Shown: positions 1-7,900 of the stretch, one piece after another | Layout of the letters: each line of letters starts with the position of its first letter | Position numbering within the stretch: the first letter of the stretch is position 1 | Assembly (NCBI GenBank): GCA_902476665.1 | Contig: CABSEO010000043.1 | Coordinates: 1-9,591, forward strand | Source: an uncultured Emergencia sp. | Lineage (GTDB): Bacteria; Bacillota; Clostridia; Peptostreptococcales; Anaerovoracaceae | DNA: 9,591 bases | Direction: 5' to 3' | Made by a program: the position numbers and the translations under genes | The notes under the pieces: generated by a model | What the model saw: the letters and a program-made list of their open reading frames with translations, nothing else | Database searches by the model: none | Told to the model about the DNA's origin: nothing

Positions 1-619
1 TCTTGCCGAAATGCTGTCGGAATTCGGTGCGGCAGTTAAACTGATTGAAAGTAATAAAGAACGTTGCCACTACCTTTCCACTCATCTGAACAATGTTATG
101 GTGCTGCACAATAACGGTACTGATCTTTCTCTGCTGGAAGAGGAAAATCTGGATGAGATGGACGCTTTCGTCACATGTACCGGCTATGATGAAGAAAACC
201 TGCTGCTGGCACTGACTGCAAAGCAGCATGGAGTAGAAGATGTAATCTCCAAGGTCAGTCACGAAAACTATAAAAACCTGATTGAAAGAATGGGTGTGGA
301 TATGGTCTTAAATCCACTGGATATTACTGCCAGCAACATCCTTCGTTTTGTTCAGGGAGATAAGACAATCATCTCATCTCTGCTGCTGCAGGGACAGGCT
401 GAAATTATGGAAATTGTAGCACATTCCCATATGAAAATGCTGAATGTGCCGCTTTCTAAACTGAATCTGCCGGAGGGTGTTCTCATTGCGGCAATTCACA
501 GAGGCCAGCAGGTTATCATTCCAAACGGAGATACCGAAATCAAATGGAATGACAGAGTTATCATTTTATGTCTCCTTTCTGAAATCGGAGATATTGAAAA
601 ACTATTAAAGAACAAGTAG
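1..619 (+). CDS. trkA: Trk potassium uptake protein TrkA, C-terminal part (5' truncated by window)
   Basis: This is the cytosolic regulatory subunit of the Trk K+ uptake system, which binds NAD(H)/nucleotides and gates the TrkH channel. The reading frame is open from base 2, so the gene starts outside the window and about 205 residues are visible. Full TrkA proteins have two RCK halves (about 450 aa), and this is the second half. Visible RCK_N features are the ribose-contacting acidic residue in KLIESNKERC, the NGTD turn (usually GDGTD in the family; here the first Asp is Asn), DAFVTCTGYDEENLL, and the family hallmark GVDMVLNPLDITASNILRFV. An RCK_C (TrkA_C) domain follows, from about AEIMEIV to the end, with LPEGVLIAAIHRG and WNDRVIIL. 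The downstream trkH starts 9 nt after the stop, which indicates one operon. The identification is strong; only the missing N-terminal half limits it. Confidence 0.93.
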   Translation, partial: LAEMLSEFGAAVKLIESNKERCHYLSTHLNNVMVLHNNGTDLSLLEEENLDEMDAFVTCTGYDEENLLLALTAKQHGVEDVISKVSHENYKNLIERMGVDMVLNPLDITASNILRFVQGDKTIISSLLLQGQAEIMEIVAHSHMKMLNVPLSKLNLPEGVLIAAIHRGQQVIIPNGDTEIKWNDRVIILCLLSEIGDIEKLLKNK

Positions 620-628
620 GAGCTTCAC

Positions 629-2095
629 ATGACAGTCAATTTTAATGGAGTCAGCAGAATGTTAGGGATGCTGCTTTTAGTATTGGGATGCTGTATGGTA
701 CCTTCTCTGGCGACTGCTCTCATTTATCACGAAACGGCAGCAGCCATAAGCTTTCTTGTAACCATAGTTCCCTGCTTTATTCTGGGATTTATAAGTGTCA
801 AAGTATTTCGCCCTTCTCTGATGCGACTGAAGATCAGAGACGGGTTTCTTATTGTATCCTTATGCTGGCTGGTTGCATCTCTCATCGGAGCCTTTCCTCT
901 GAGTTTTTCAGGTGCTATTCCTCGGTATATCGATGCTTTTTTTGAAGTCTGCTCCGGATTTTCCACTACAGGTTCCACCATACTGTCAGATATTGAACCG
1001 CTTCCGAAATCCATTCTGTTCTGGCGTTCCTTTACTCACTGGCTGGGTGGTATGGGTATTATCGTTTTTGCTATGGCTCTATTGCCGTCTATCGGTGTAG
1101 GCGGTCAGATCATCGCCAGTGCGGAAACACCGGGACCTACCCTGGATAAAATATCGCCTAGATTTTCTGATACGGCTAAAAATCTGTATCTGGTGTATCT
1201 TCTTCTGACCGTAATCGAAACAGTTCTGCTTCTTCTTGGGGGCATGAATCTTTATGACGCCCTGGTGCATACATTCGGTACCGTCGGAACAGGTGGATTC
1301 TCGCCATATAACACCAGTATTGCACATTTTACAAGCCCATATCTGCACTGGGTTATCATCATCTTCATGATGCTGTGCGGTGTCAATTTTAATCTCTATT
1401 TCAGTCTGGCAAAAAATGGACTCAGGAATGTACTAAAGGATTCCGAACTGAAATTATATCTGCTCATCATCGTTAGCGTATCTCTTCTCGGAGCGATCAG
1501 TCTTCTGGCCAATAATATCTACAGTGATGCCGGCGATGCACTGCGTGATTCAACCTTTCAGGCAGTCTCTATCATTACAACCACCGGCTACGCTACTGCA
1601 GACTATGACATCTGGCCTACTTTCAATAAAATGCTGATCTTTCTGCTCATGCTGACGGGAGCCTGTTCCTCTTCCACAGGAGGAGGCATTAAAATGATCA
1701 GAATTCTTATTGCATTGAAACTGGTTCGCAGAGGCGTTTCCCTGAAACTGCATCCAAACAGAATCATCTCGATTACCGTTAATAAAAAGGAGATCCCGCA
1801 GGAAGTGGTTACCAATGTAGCCAACTTTATTTTCTTTTACATATTTGTAGTATTTGCCGGTTCTCTGCTTATCTCTCTCAACGGATTCGATCTGGTCACC
1901 ACACTCTCTTCTGTGTTGACCTGTGTAGGCAATATCGGGCCGGGATTTAATCTTGTGGGACCGACGATGAATTTCTCCATCTTCAGTGACTTTTCAAAGT
2001 TCATTCTGTCACTGCTGATGATTGCGGGAAGACTGGAGCTGTTTACATTCTTTATGCTCTTTTCTCCTCACTATTGGAATGCAAACAAAGCGTAA
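629..2095 (+). CDS. trkH: TrkH-family potassium uptake channel subunit
   Basis: This is the membrane pore subunit of the Trk system, importing K+ with the adjacent TrkA. The start is fixed by AGGAG at 618-622, which overlaps the trkA stop codon, with a 6-nt spacer. The protein has 488 residues, normal for TrkH. It has the four M1-P-M2 repeats: filter segments are visible at about residues 112-117 (STTGST), 217-225 (GTVGTGGFS), 317-322 (TTTGYA) and 434-440 (GNIGPGF), each with its conserved Gly. HWLGGMGIIVF at about 137-147 is a typical TrkH signature. The Gly/Ser-rich stretch GACSSSTGGGIKMIR (344-358) matches the intramembrane gate loop, and GRLEL (467-471) the conserved Arg in the last helix. 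Many hydrophobic helices and no signal peptide indicate an integral inner-membrane protein. It could equally be labelled KtrB-like, but the two-RCK TrkA neighbour favours Trk. Confidence 0.95.
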   Translation: MTVNFNGVSRMLGMLLLVLGCCMVPSLATALIYHETAAAISFLVTIVPCFILGFISVKVFRPSLMRLKIRDGFLIVSLCWLVASLIGAFPLSFSGAIPRYIDAFFEVCSGFSTTGSTILSDIEPLPKSILFWRSFTHWLGGMGIIVFAMALLPSIGVGGQIIASAETPGPTLDKISPRFSDTAKNLYLVYLLLTVIETVLLLLGGMNLYDALVHTFGTVGTGGFSPYNTSIAHFTSPYLHWVIIIFMMLCGVNFNLYFSLAKNGLRNVLKDSELKLYLLIIVSVSLLGAISLLANNIYSDAGDALRDSTFQAVSIITTTGYATADYDIWPTFNKMLIFLLMLTGACSSSTGGGIKMIRILIALKLVRRGVSLKLHPNRIISITVNKKEIPQEVVTNVANFIFFYIFVVFAGSLLISLNGFDLVTTLSSVLTCVGNIGPGFNLVGPTMNFSIFSDFSKFILSLLMIAGRLELFTFFMLFSPHYWNANKA

Positions 2096-2115
2096 CAAAA
2101 TCTACATCTTATTAA

Positions 2116-2146
2116 GCCATGTTTGAAAAGAATGGCATAGTTTTTT
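2116..2146 (+). terminator. Possible weak terminator or attenuator between the two trkH copies
   Basis: GCCAT (2116-2120) and ATGGC (2132-2136) can form a 5-bp stem around an 11-nt loop, followed shortly by six T residues (2141-2146). It lies 20 nt after the first trkH stop. The stem is short and AT-rich around its base, so it is at best an inefficient terminator. It could reduce, rather than stop, transcription into the second trkH copy. A second small hairpin, GCTGC (2150-2154) with GCAGC (2165-2169), lies just downstream. No convincing promoter was found in this gap. Confidence 0.3.
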
Positions 2147-2231
2147 ACAGCTGCGAAACTGCGTGCAGCAGAAGTTGAAAAAAACTGCATAATATTATAG
2201 AAGGTTAATGGATTAAAGGACGATAAATAAA

Positions 2232-3698
2232 ATGAATTATAATATTCGAGTAATTTTAAGAACAATTTCAGTAGTTTTGCTGTTTGAGGGCATTGCAATG
2301 CTCTTTTCTGTAATTTGCGCCGTATATTATGATGAAACGAAAGCAGCTTCGGCTCTTTTTCTCACATCTCTTTTCTGTATCTGTTTTGGCCTTGGGATTT
2401 ATCGCAATCTGCCATATCGGACATTAAAAATCAGGCAGAGAGAAAGCTTTTTTACGGCTTTTCTCTGTTGGTTTGTTGTAAGTCTGGTGGGAACACTGCC
2501 GTTTCTTCTGTCAGGGAACGGATATTCATTTGCAGACTGTCTCTTTGAATCAGTTTCAGGCTGGACCACTACAGGTGCCTGGGCAATTGATCTCAATACG
2601 ATGCCTCGTGCTCTGATTCTGTGGAAAGCCACGACCAACTGGCTGGGAGGCATGGGACTCTTACTTCTGACGATTTCTATATTTCCTGTGCTGGGGGCAG
2701 AAGGGATGAAAATGGCTTCAGCTGAAGTTCCCGGTCCCAAGTTTGAAAAAGTGGCGGCCAGAATCAGTGATACTGCAAAAATTATCTATATCATCTATAC
2801 TTCTATGACAATCATTGAATTTCTTCTGCTTCTGCCAAGTGGACTGACCCCTTTTGAATCTCTGATCAACACTATGTCTACTATCAGTACAGCAGGCGTA
2901 TTCAATCTGAATAACGATATTATCCTGAATTTTTCGCCTTATGTCAAAACAGTATTTACAGTATTTTCCATCATTGGCTCTGTGAACTTCTTTGTGTATT
3001 TCTATATTTTCCAGAGAAAGTGGAAACGTGCTTTTGGAAATATTGAAATTCTGACATATCTAGGACTTCTTGCAGGGGCTTCCGTCATCATTGCCATCAC
3101 CTTGTATTTCGGAGGTTATTACAATTCAATGCTGGATTCCCTCGGAGATGCTTTTGCACAGGCAGTTGCCTTTGGTTCCACTTCCGGTTACGAGATCAGC
3201 AATATTAATCTGTGGCCTACGTCTGCAAAAATGATTCTGCTGATTCTGGTTCTCATCGGAGGCTGCGCCAATTCCACCAGCGGATCTATTAAGGTTATCC
3301 GTTTTATTATCTACTTTAAACTGATTTTCCGTGGTGTCTACAAGCGAATTCATCCGCGGGCAGTCAAACCGGTTATGATTCAGGGAAACCCTGTATCTGC
3401 TGCAGTCGTTTCTTCCGTAGCCGGATATGTACTCCTGTATTTCGCTGTACTGGTTTTCTCCTGTCTGATCTTTTCTCTAGAAAATCTGGATATGGAAACA
3501 ACCTTTTCTACAGCAGTTGCCTGTATCACCAATAACGGTACCGCCTTCGGCGCACTGTCAGGAGGAAACTTCAGCTTTTTCTCCGGTTTCGGAAAATGCT
3601 GCGCCGCCATTTTAATGATGGCCGGCAGATTGGAGCTTTATGCAATTATTCTGCTGTTCTCCAGATCCTTCTGGTTCCCGGACAGAGTAAACTCTTAA
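2232..3698 (+). CDS. trkH: Second, divergent TrkH-family potassium transporter subunit
   Basis: This is a paralogue of the preceding gene and has the same length (488 aa). The N-terminus, NWLGGMGLLLL (about 136-146) and GRLELY (465-470) align with the first copy without large gaps. It should be a four-repeat K+ channel-like importer in the cell membrane. The filter segments are TTTGAW (112-117), STAGVF (219-224), STSGYE (316-321) and TNNGTAFG (433-440). The four key glycines are retained, but the surroundings differ from the first copy: S-T becomes A-W in P1, G-G-F becomes A-G-V in P2, and N-I-G-P-G becomes N-N-G-T-A in P4. The gate-loop region GGCANSTSGSIKVIR (343-357) is conserved. The ribosome binding site AAAGGA (2215-2220) sits 11 nt before ATG, somewhat far. 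It is probably part of the trk transcript, and may share TrkA with the first copy (inference). Ion selectivity may differ, which the sequence cannot settle. Confidence 0.9.
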   Translation: MNYNIRVILRTISVVLLFEGIAMLFSVICAVYYDETKAASALFLTSLFCICFGLGIYRNLPYRTLKIRQRESFFTAFLCWFVVSLVGTLPFLLSGNGYSFADCLFESVSGWTTTGAWAIDLNTMPRALILWKATTNWLGGMGLLLLTISIFPVLGAEGMKMASAEVPGPKFEKVAARISDTAKIIYIIYTSMTIIEFLLLLPSGLTPFESLINTMSTISTAGVFNLNNDIILNFSPYVKTVFTVFSIIGSVNFFVYFYIFQRKWKRAFGNIEILTYLGLLAGASVIIAITLYFGGYYNSMLDSLGDAFAQAVAFGSTSGYEISNINLWPTSAKMILLILVLIGGCANSTSGSIKVIRFIIYFKLIFRGVYKRIHPRAVKPVMIQGNPVSAAVVSSVAGYVLLYFAVLVFSCLIFSLENLDMETTFSTAVACITNNGTAFGALSGGNFSFFSGFGKCCAAILMMAGRLELYAIILLFSRSFWFPDRVNS

Positions 3699-3779
3699 AC
3701 AGTAAGATATTTGATTTCTAAAACCTTTATAACTTTCTCTGCTAATAAAATTTCTTTCTGTGGAAATGCTAATTCTGCG

Positions 3780-3784
3780 GGAGG
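3780..3784 (+). promoter_or_regulatory. Ribosome binding site that sets the start of the CBS protein
   Basis: GGAGG lies 7 nt upstream of the ATG at 3792. It supports this start over the in-frame ATG at 3711, which has no comparable site and would add 27 residues unlike any CBS-domain N-terminus. Confidence 0.8.
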
Positions 3785-3791
3785 AATTACA

Positions 3792-4244
3792 ATGATAGTA
3801 AAAGAACTCATGTCAACCAGTGTATGTTTTGTCAAAGCTGACGGAACGGTTGCCGATGCTGTAGCACTGATGAAAAAGTATGATATCGGCTTTGTTCCGA
3901 TCTGTGATAATAAGGGTTGTCTAATCGGCCTGGTCACCGATCGGGACATTGTTCTTAGAGCTCTAACCGAAAGCAGCCCTGAAAGACAGACAGACACACT
4001 CTCCATCAACACAAATCAGATACCGGTCAGCAGTATTATGTCCACTGATGTAGTTACTGTAACCTCAGATATAAACATCCATGATGCGGCCCTGCTCTTT
4101 TCGAAAAAAGGTGTCAGACGACTTCCTGTTCTGGAAAACGGCCGTCTGGTTGGTGTGCTGTCTCTTTCCGATCTTGCCAGAAAAAGAATTTTTCTATCCG
4201 AAATCGGCGATATCATGAACAGCATCACGAAAAGATTCACATAA
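3792..4244 (+). CDS. Stand-alone tandem CBS-domain protein
   Basis: This is a 150-aa soluble protein made almost entirely of two CBS domains: about residues 5-60 (IVKELMSTS... to LIGLVTDRDIV) and 79-132 (VSSIMSTDVVTV... to RLVGVLSLSDLA). Each domain ends in the T/S-x-x-D motif that contacts the ribose/phosphate of bound adenosine nucleotides: T49-x-x-D52 and S124-x-x-D127. Such pairs fold as a Bateman module that senses AMP, ATP, NAD or, in some Firmicutes proteins, cyclic di-AMP. There is no catalytic or DNA-binding domain, so it is likely a sensor or regulatory partner. It starts 93 nt after the second trkH on the same strand, which makes K+ transport or osmotic homeostasis a plausible context, but the partner and ligand are inference. 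A generic IMP-dehydrogenase-type label from automatic annotation would be misleading. Confidence 0.88.
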   Translation: MIVKELMSTSVCFVKADGTVADAVALMKKYDIGFVPICDNKGCLIGLVTDRDIVLRALTESSPERQTDTLSINTNQIPVSSIMSTDVVTVTSDINIHDAALLFSKKGVRRLPVLENGRLVGVLSLSDLARKRIFLSEIGDIMNSITKRFT

Positions 4245-4271
4245 TTATCACTTTTCTAAGTAAATTTTTCG

Positions 4272-4300
4272 TTGCATTGTTTAGCTAATTGTTTTAATAT
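4272..4300 (+). promoter_or_regulatory. Sigma-A-type promoter for padR with internal palindrome
   Basis: A -35 element TTGCAT (4272-4277) is separated by exactly 17 nt from a -10 element TAATAT (4295-4300), which predicts a start near 4307, just before the padR ribosome binding site. A perfect 8-bp palindrome, TTAGCTAA (4281-4288), lies in the spacer. This is a position where a repressor could block RNA polymerase, so autoregulation by the encoded PadR protein is possible but unproven. Confidence 0.6.
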
Positions 4301-4325
4301 ATAGAGTAGAAAGGAATGATGCAAT

Positions 4326-4673
4326 ATGACACAGAGAAATAAAAACAAGAGTAATTTCAAAAAAGGCTCTGTAGAGATGCTGTTACTTCATCTCCTGAAG
4401 TCAGAGGGAGACTGCTACGGGTATCAGCTTTCACAACTGATCAATCAGAGATCAGAAGGAGTACTTGTAATTCCGGAAGGATCCATGTATCCAACCCTTT
4501 ACAAACTGATTGACAACGAATATATCACTGACTACAAAAAGACCGTAGGCAAAAGAATGACCCGCGTGTACTATCACCTTGAACCTGCTGGTGAAAAACG
4601 TCTGGAAGAGCTGGTGGAGGACTATATCGAAGTTGCAAAAGCAATCGAGACCATTATGGGACTCAATAAGTAA
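4326..4673 (+). CDS. PadR-family winged-helix transcriptional regulator
   Basis: This is a 115-aa cytoplasmic DNA-binding protein. The PadR fold is visible in order: an N-terminal helix KKGSVEMLLLHLL (12-24), YGYQLSQLIN (31-40), the recognition-helix signature EGSMYPTLYKLIDNEYI (51-67), the wing segment RVYYHLEPAGEKRLEEL (80-96), and a short C-terminal dimerisation helix (about 97-112). The length fits the short PadR subfamily with one C-terminal helix. The ribosome binding site AAGGA (4311-4315) precedes the ATG by 10 nt. Two earlier ATGs at 4316 and 4319 are out of frame. Many short PadR genes are followed by a membrane-protein gene (DUF1700/DUF1048 or a transporter) that they control. Here a terminator follows at once, so the target is elsewhere or is the gene's own promoter. 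Target and inducer cannot be read from the sequence. Confidence 0.92.
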   Translation: MTQRNKNKSNFKKGSVEMLLLHLLKSEGDCYGYQLSQLINQRSEGVLVIPEGSMYPTLYKLIDNEYITDYKKTVGKRMTRVYYHLEPAGEKRLEELVEDYIEVAKAIETIMGLNK

Positions 4674-4694
4674 AATTACGATATTGCAGAAAGC

Positions 4695-4739
4695 AAGGGC
4701 TGTGCATTAACGAAAAGTTCGTTAATGCACAGCCCTTTT
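4695..4739 (+). terminator. Long intrinsic terminator after padR
   Basis: This is a perfect 20-bp stem (4695-4714 with 4718-4737) closed by a 3-nt loop and ending in TTTT, about 20 nt after the padR stop. The stem begins AAGGGCTGTG and ends CACAGCCCTT. The T tract is better on the + strand side, so it mainly ends padR transcription. The stem is longer than most terminators need. Confidence 0.85.
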
Positions 4740-4874
4740 CTCTCATAGGCAGAAAATGAGGAAAAACTGCTGACAGCTTTCTCTCATTATTATCATGAGC
4801 CATAAGATGCCATGCTGAATACAGCCTGAAAGTAAATTTTCCCCCAGTGTTGGTGCTACCCATATAAGAATCAG
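4740..4874. other. Intergenic stretch between convergent terminators, no gene seen
   Basis: I see no credible coding region here. The only structure is an imperfect hairpin: AATGAG...CTG (4755-4769) opposite CAG...CTCATT (4774-4788), with a 4-nt loop and two mismatches plus a G-U pair. The outer CTCAT (4783-4787) could instead pair with ATGAG at 4795-4799. No promoter pattern accompanies it. Confidence 0.4.
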
Positions 4875-4909
4875 AAAAAAAATGCCCGCAAAGTAAACCT
4901 TTGCGGGCA
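4875..4909 (-). terminator. Intrinsic terminator of ileS
   Basis: Read on the - strand, an 11-bp perfect GC-rich stem (4899-4909 with 4883-4893, TGCCCGCAAAG and its complement) with a 5-nt loop is followed by eight T residues (complement of 4875-4882). It lies about 40 nt beyond the ileS stop codon, a textbook position. Confidence 0.93.
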
Positions 4910-4951
4910 GAATTCCTCAAATATTTTCTTATAGAACACTCAGAAGTCAGT

Positions 4952-7900
4952 TTATACCCGTTCTACCCCGATACCTGTTTTATGGCCGTTAAGGTCGAAC
5001 TCTTTCAGACCATCTGCTGCTTCAATGGAAACTGCCAGAGTCTCTTTTCTGATATAGTCCTCAAAGGTATCAATTGCCTTCTGTACAGCTTCATCTGCCG
5101 CAACATATATCCTGATATTATCCATCATCTCAAAATCTTCCTGTTTACGCATCTGCTGCACTTTAGAAATCAGCTCTCTGGCCAGACCCTCTGTTGCCAG
5201 TTCTTCTGTTACTGTCGTATCAAGAATAGTGAAGATGTTGTTTTCCATGGCAACGGCAAAACCTTCTTTTGCGTTGATTCTCACGTCTACGAAGTCCTTC
5301 TCAATGTCAAAGTCTTCGCCGTCCAGATTCAGTACTACTTTGCCGTCTGCTTCCAGCTTTCCAACAAATTCAGCTGCATTTTCCTTTGCCAGTGCACCTC
5401 CAAAGGCTTTAATCTTCTTACCCAGTACAGGACCAGCAACCTTGAAATTAGGCTTCAGAGAGAAGTTCATATACTGATCAAGCTCTTCTGCAAAGACAAC
5501 CTTCTTTACATTGAGTTCCTCCATAATCAATGGGGTAAGATCTTCTATAACCTTCTGATACTTGCCGTCTACCAGAATTTCGGAAAGAGGCTGTCTTACC
5601 TTGATTCTTTCCTTTTCTCTGGTGCCTCTGCCCAGAGTAACCAAGGTTCTGACAAGATCCATTCTCTCCTCTACCTTCTTGTCAATAAGCTCTTCCTTCG
5701 GTTCAGGGAAATAGGCCACATGAACGGTTTCTTCCCCTGTCAGATTTGTATAAATTTCATCAGACAGGAATGGAGCAATCGGTGCAATCAGTTTTGCTGT
5801 ACCTACCAGCACCTCATAGGTGGTGGCATATACGCTCTTCTTGTCATCTGTCATTTCTTCCGCATAGAATCTTCTTCTGGCTCTTCTGATATACCAGTTG
5901 GACAAGTCTTCCGCCACAAAATCGGTGATAGCTCTCACTGTCTTCATGTGATCATAACTATCCATATACTCGGTTACATCTTTGATCAGCTGATTATACT
6001 TGGACAGAATCCATCTGTCAAGTTCAGGTCTGCTCTCATAATCAACAGAAAGCTGATCTGCCTGTATATCATCCTGATTGGAATACAGAACAAAGAAGTT
6101 ATATACATTTTTCAATGTACCGAAAAATTTACTTACTACATCAATCAGACCATCTTCATCAAACTTGGTCGGAGTCCATGCAGGAGAAACAGACAGCAGG
6201 TACCAGCGGGTGGCATCTGCGCCGTATTTGTCAAACAGTTCAAACGGCGATACGGTGTTTCCTCTGGATTTAGACATCTTCTTGCCTTCTTTATCCAGAA
6301 TCAAATCGTTTACCAGAACATTTTTGTATGGAGCTTTACCCATAATAAAGGTGGAAATAGCCATCAGTGAATAGAACCATCCTCTGGTCTGGTCAATTCC
6401 CTCACAGATAAAGTCTGCCGGGAACAGCTTCTCCTCAAAATGCTCTTTGTTTTCAAACGGATAGTGCCACTGTGCAAACGGCATTGCACCAGAGTCAAAC
6501 CAGCAGTCCATTACCTCAGGAATTCTGGTCATCGGCTTGCCGCAGTGCGGACAGGTGATATGCACATCGTCCACGTAAGGTCTGTGCAGCTCGATGGAGG
6601 TGTCAATATCTTCAATGGCCTTTTCAACCAGTTCTGCTCTGCTGCCGATACATTCCAGATGACCGCACTCACATCTCCAGATAGGAATTGGTGTTCCCCA
6701 GTATCTGGTACGGGAAATTGCCCAGTCCTTTACCTCTGCAAGCCAGTTTCCGAATCTCTTTTCTCCGACAAATTCAGGGAACCAGTTTACTGTATTGTTA
6801 TTGGCAACCAGCTGATCCTTCAGCTTGCTCATTTCAATATACCAGGAAGGTTTTGCATAGTATACCAGCGGTGTGCCACATCTCCAGCAGTGAGGATAAT
6901 TATGCTCCAGCTTTGCTTTAGAGAAAATCTTATTTTCCTGTGCCAGCCATTTGATAATATCAACATCAAGACCTTCTTCCATAACAAAACGGCCTTCCCA
7001 AGGAGTTGCGGTGTAGCATCCCCGCTCATCTACAGGCTGCAGCATCGGCAGATCATATTTGCGTCCGCACTGATAGTCATCTTCGCCGAAAGCCGGTGCT
7101 GTATGAACAATACCTGTACCGTCTTCTACAGATACATAATCCATGCATGTTACAAAAAAGGCTTTCTTGTCTGCTTTTACAAATGGCATCAGCTGTTCGT
7201 ACTCGATATATTCAAGGTCCGTACCTTTCATTTCTTCCAGTATTTCATATTTGCCCTCACCCAGCACTTTGTCTGCCAGTGCCTTTGCAACATAGAATAC
7301 ATTGCCCTCTTCATCGCCTTCATTCATTTTTGCTTTGATATAATCGATGTCAGGACCTACCGTCAGCACAGTATTGGAAGCCAGAGTCCACGGTGTTGTG
7401 GTCCATGCCAGGAAATACTCATTGTCAGCATCCTTTCTCTTGAACTTTGCCACCAGTGTATTGACTTTGACCTCTTTGTACCCCTGAGCCACTTCGTGGG
7501 AAGCAAGGCCTGTTCCGCATCTCGGACAGTACGGCAAAATCTTGTGGCCTTCATAGATCAGACCTGCCTTAAAAAATTCTTTCAGAATCCACCAGCCTGA
7601 TTCAATATAATCGTTGTTCAGGGTAATATATGGATTATCCAGATCCACAAGGTAACCCATTCTCTCCGTCATCTCTCTCCACATATCTGTGTAGGTGAAC
7701 ACTGATTCCTTACATTTTTCGTTAAACTCTTTAATACCGTATTTTTCGATATCCTGCTTACCGCTCATGCCCAGCTGCTTTTCCACTTCAATTTCCACAG
7801 GCAGACCATGAGTATCCCATCCGGCTTTTCTGTTTACCTGATAGCCCTTCATAGTCTTATAACGGCAGATAGAATCCTTCAGAGTTCTGGCCATTACATG

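Noticed and set aside
2175..2200. A promoter for the second trkH (TTGAAA followed by TATTAT)
   Set aside because: The spacing is only 12 nt (14 nt for TTATAG), too short for a sigma-A promoter, and no better pair was found.
2096..2231. A c-di-AMP (ydaO-type) riboswitch in front of a K+ transporter gene
   Set aside because: The gap is too short and lacks the conserved G-rich and paired segments of that class.
2071..2298. A small - strand gene across the trkH intergenic gap
   Set aside because: It overlaps both trkH ends, has no ribosome binding site and no recognisable product.
3711..3791. N-terminal extension of the CBS protein from an earlier in-frame ATG
   Set aside because: There is no ribosome binding site at 3711, a strong GGAGG precedes 3792, and CBS proteins typically start at the MxVKELM-like segment.
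4901..6370. A long open frame (489 codons) on the + strand opposite ileS
   Set aside because: Its product is rich in Cys, Phe and Ile, matches no family I know, and lies entirely antisense to a clear IleRS. It has no supporting promoter or ribosome binding site.
6440..7600. Another long + strand open frame (386 codons) opposite ileS
   Set aside because: It is an antisense shadow of the IleRS coding sequence with low-plausibility composition.
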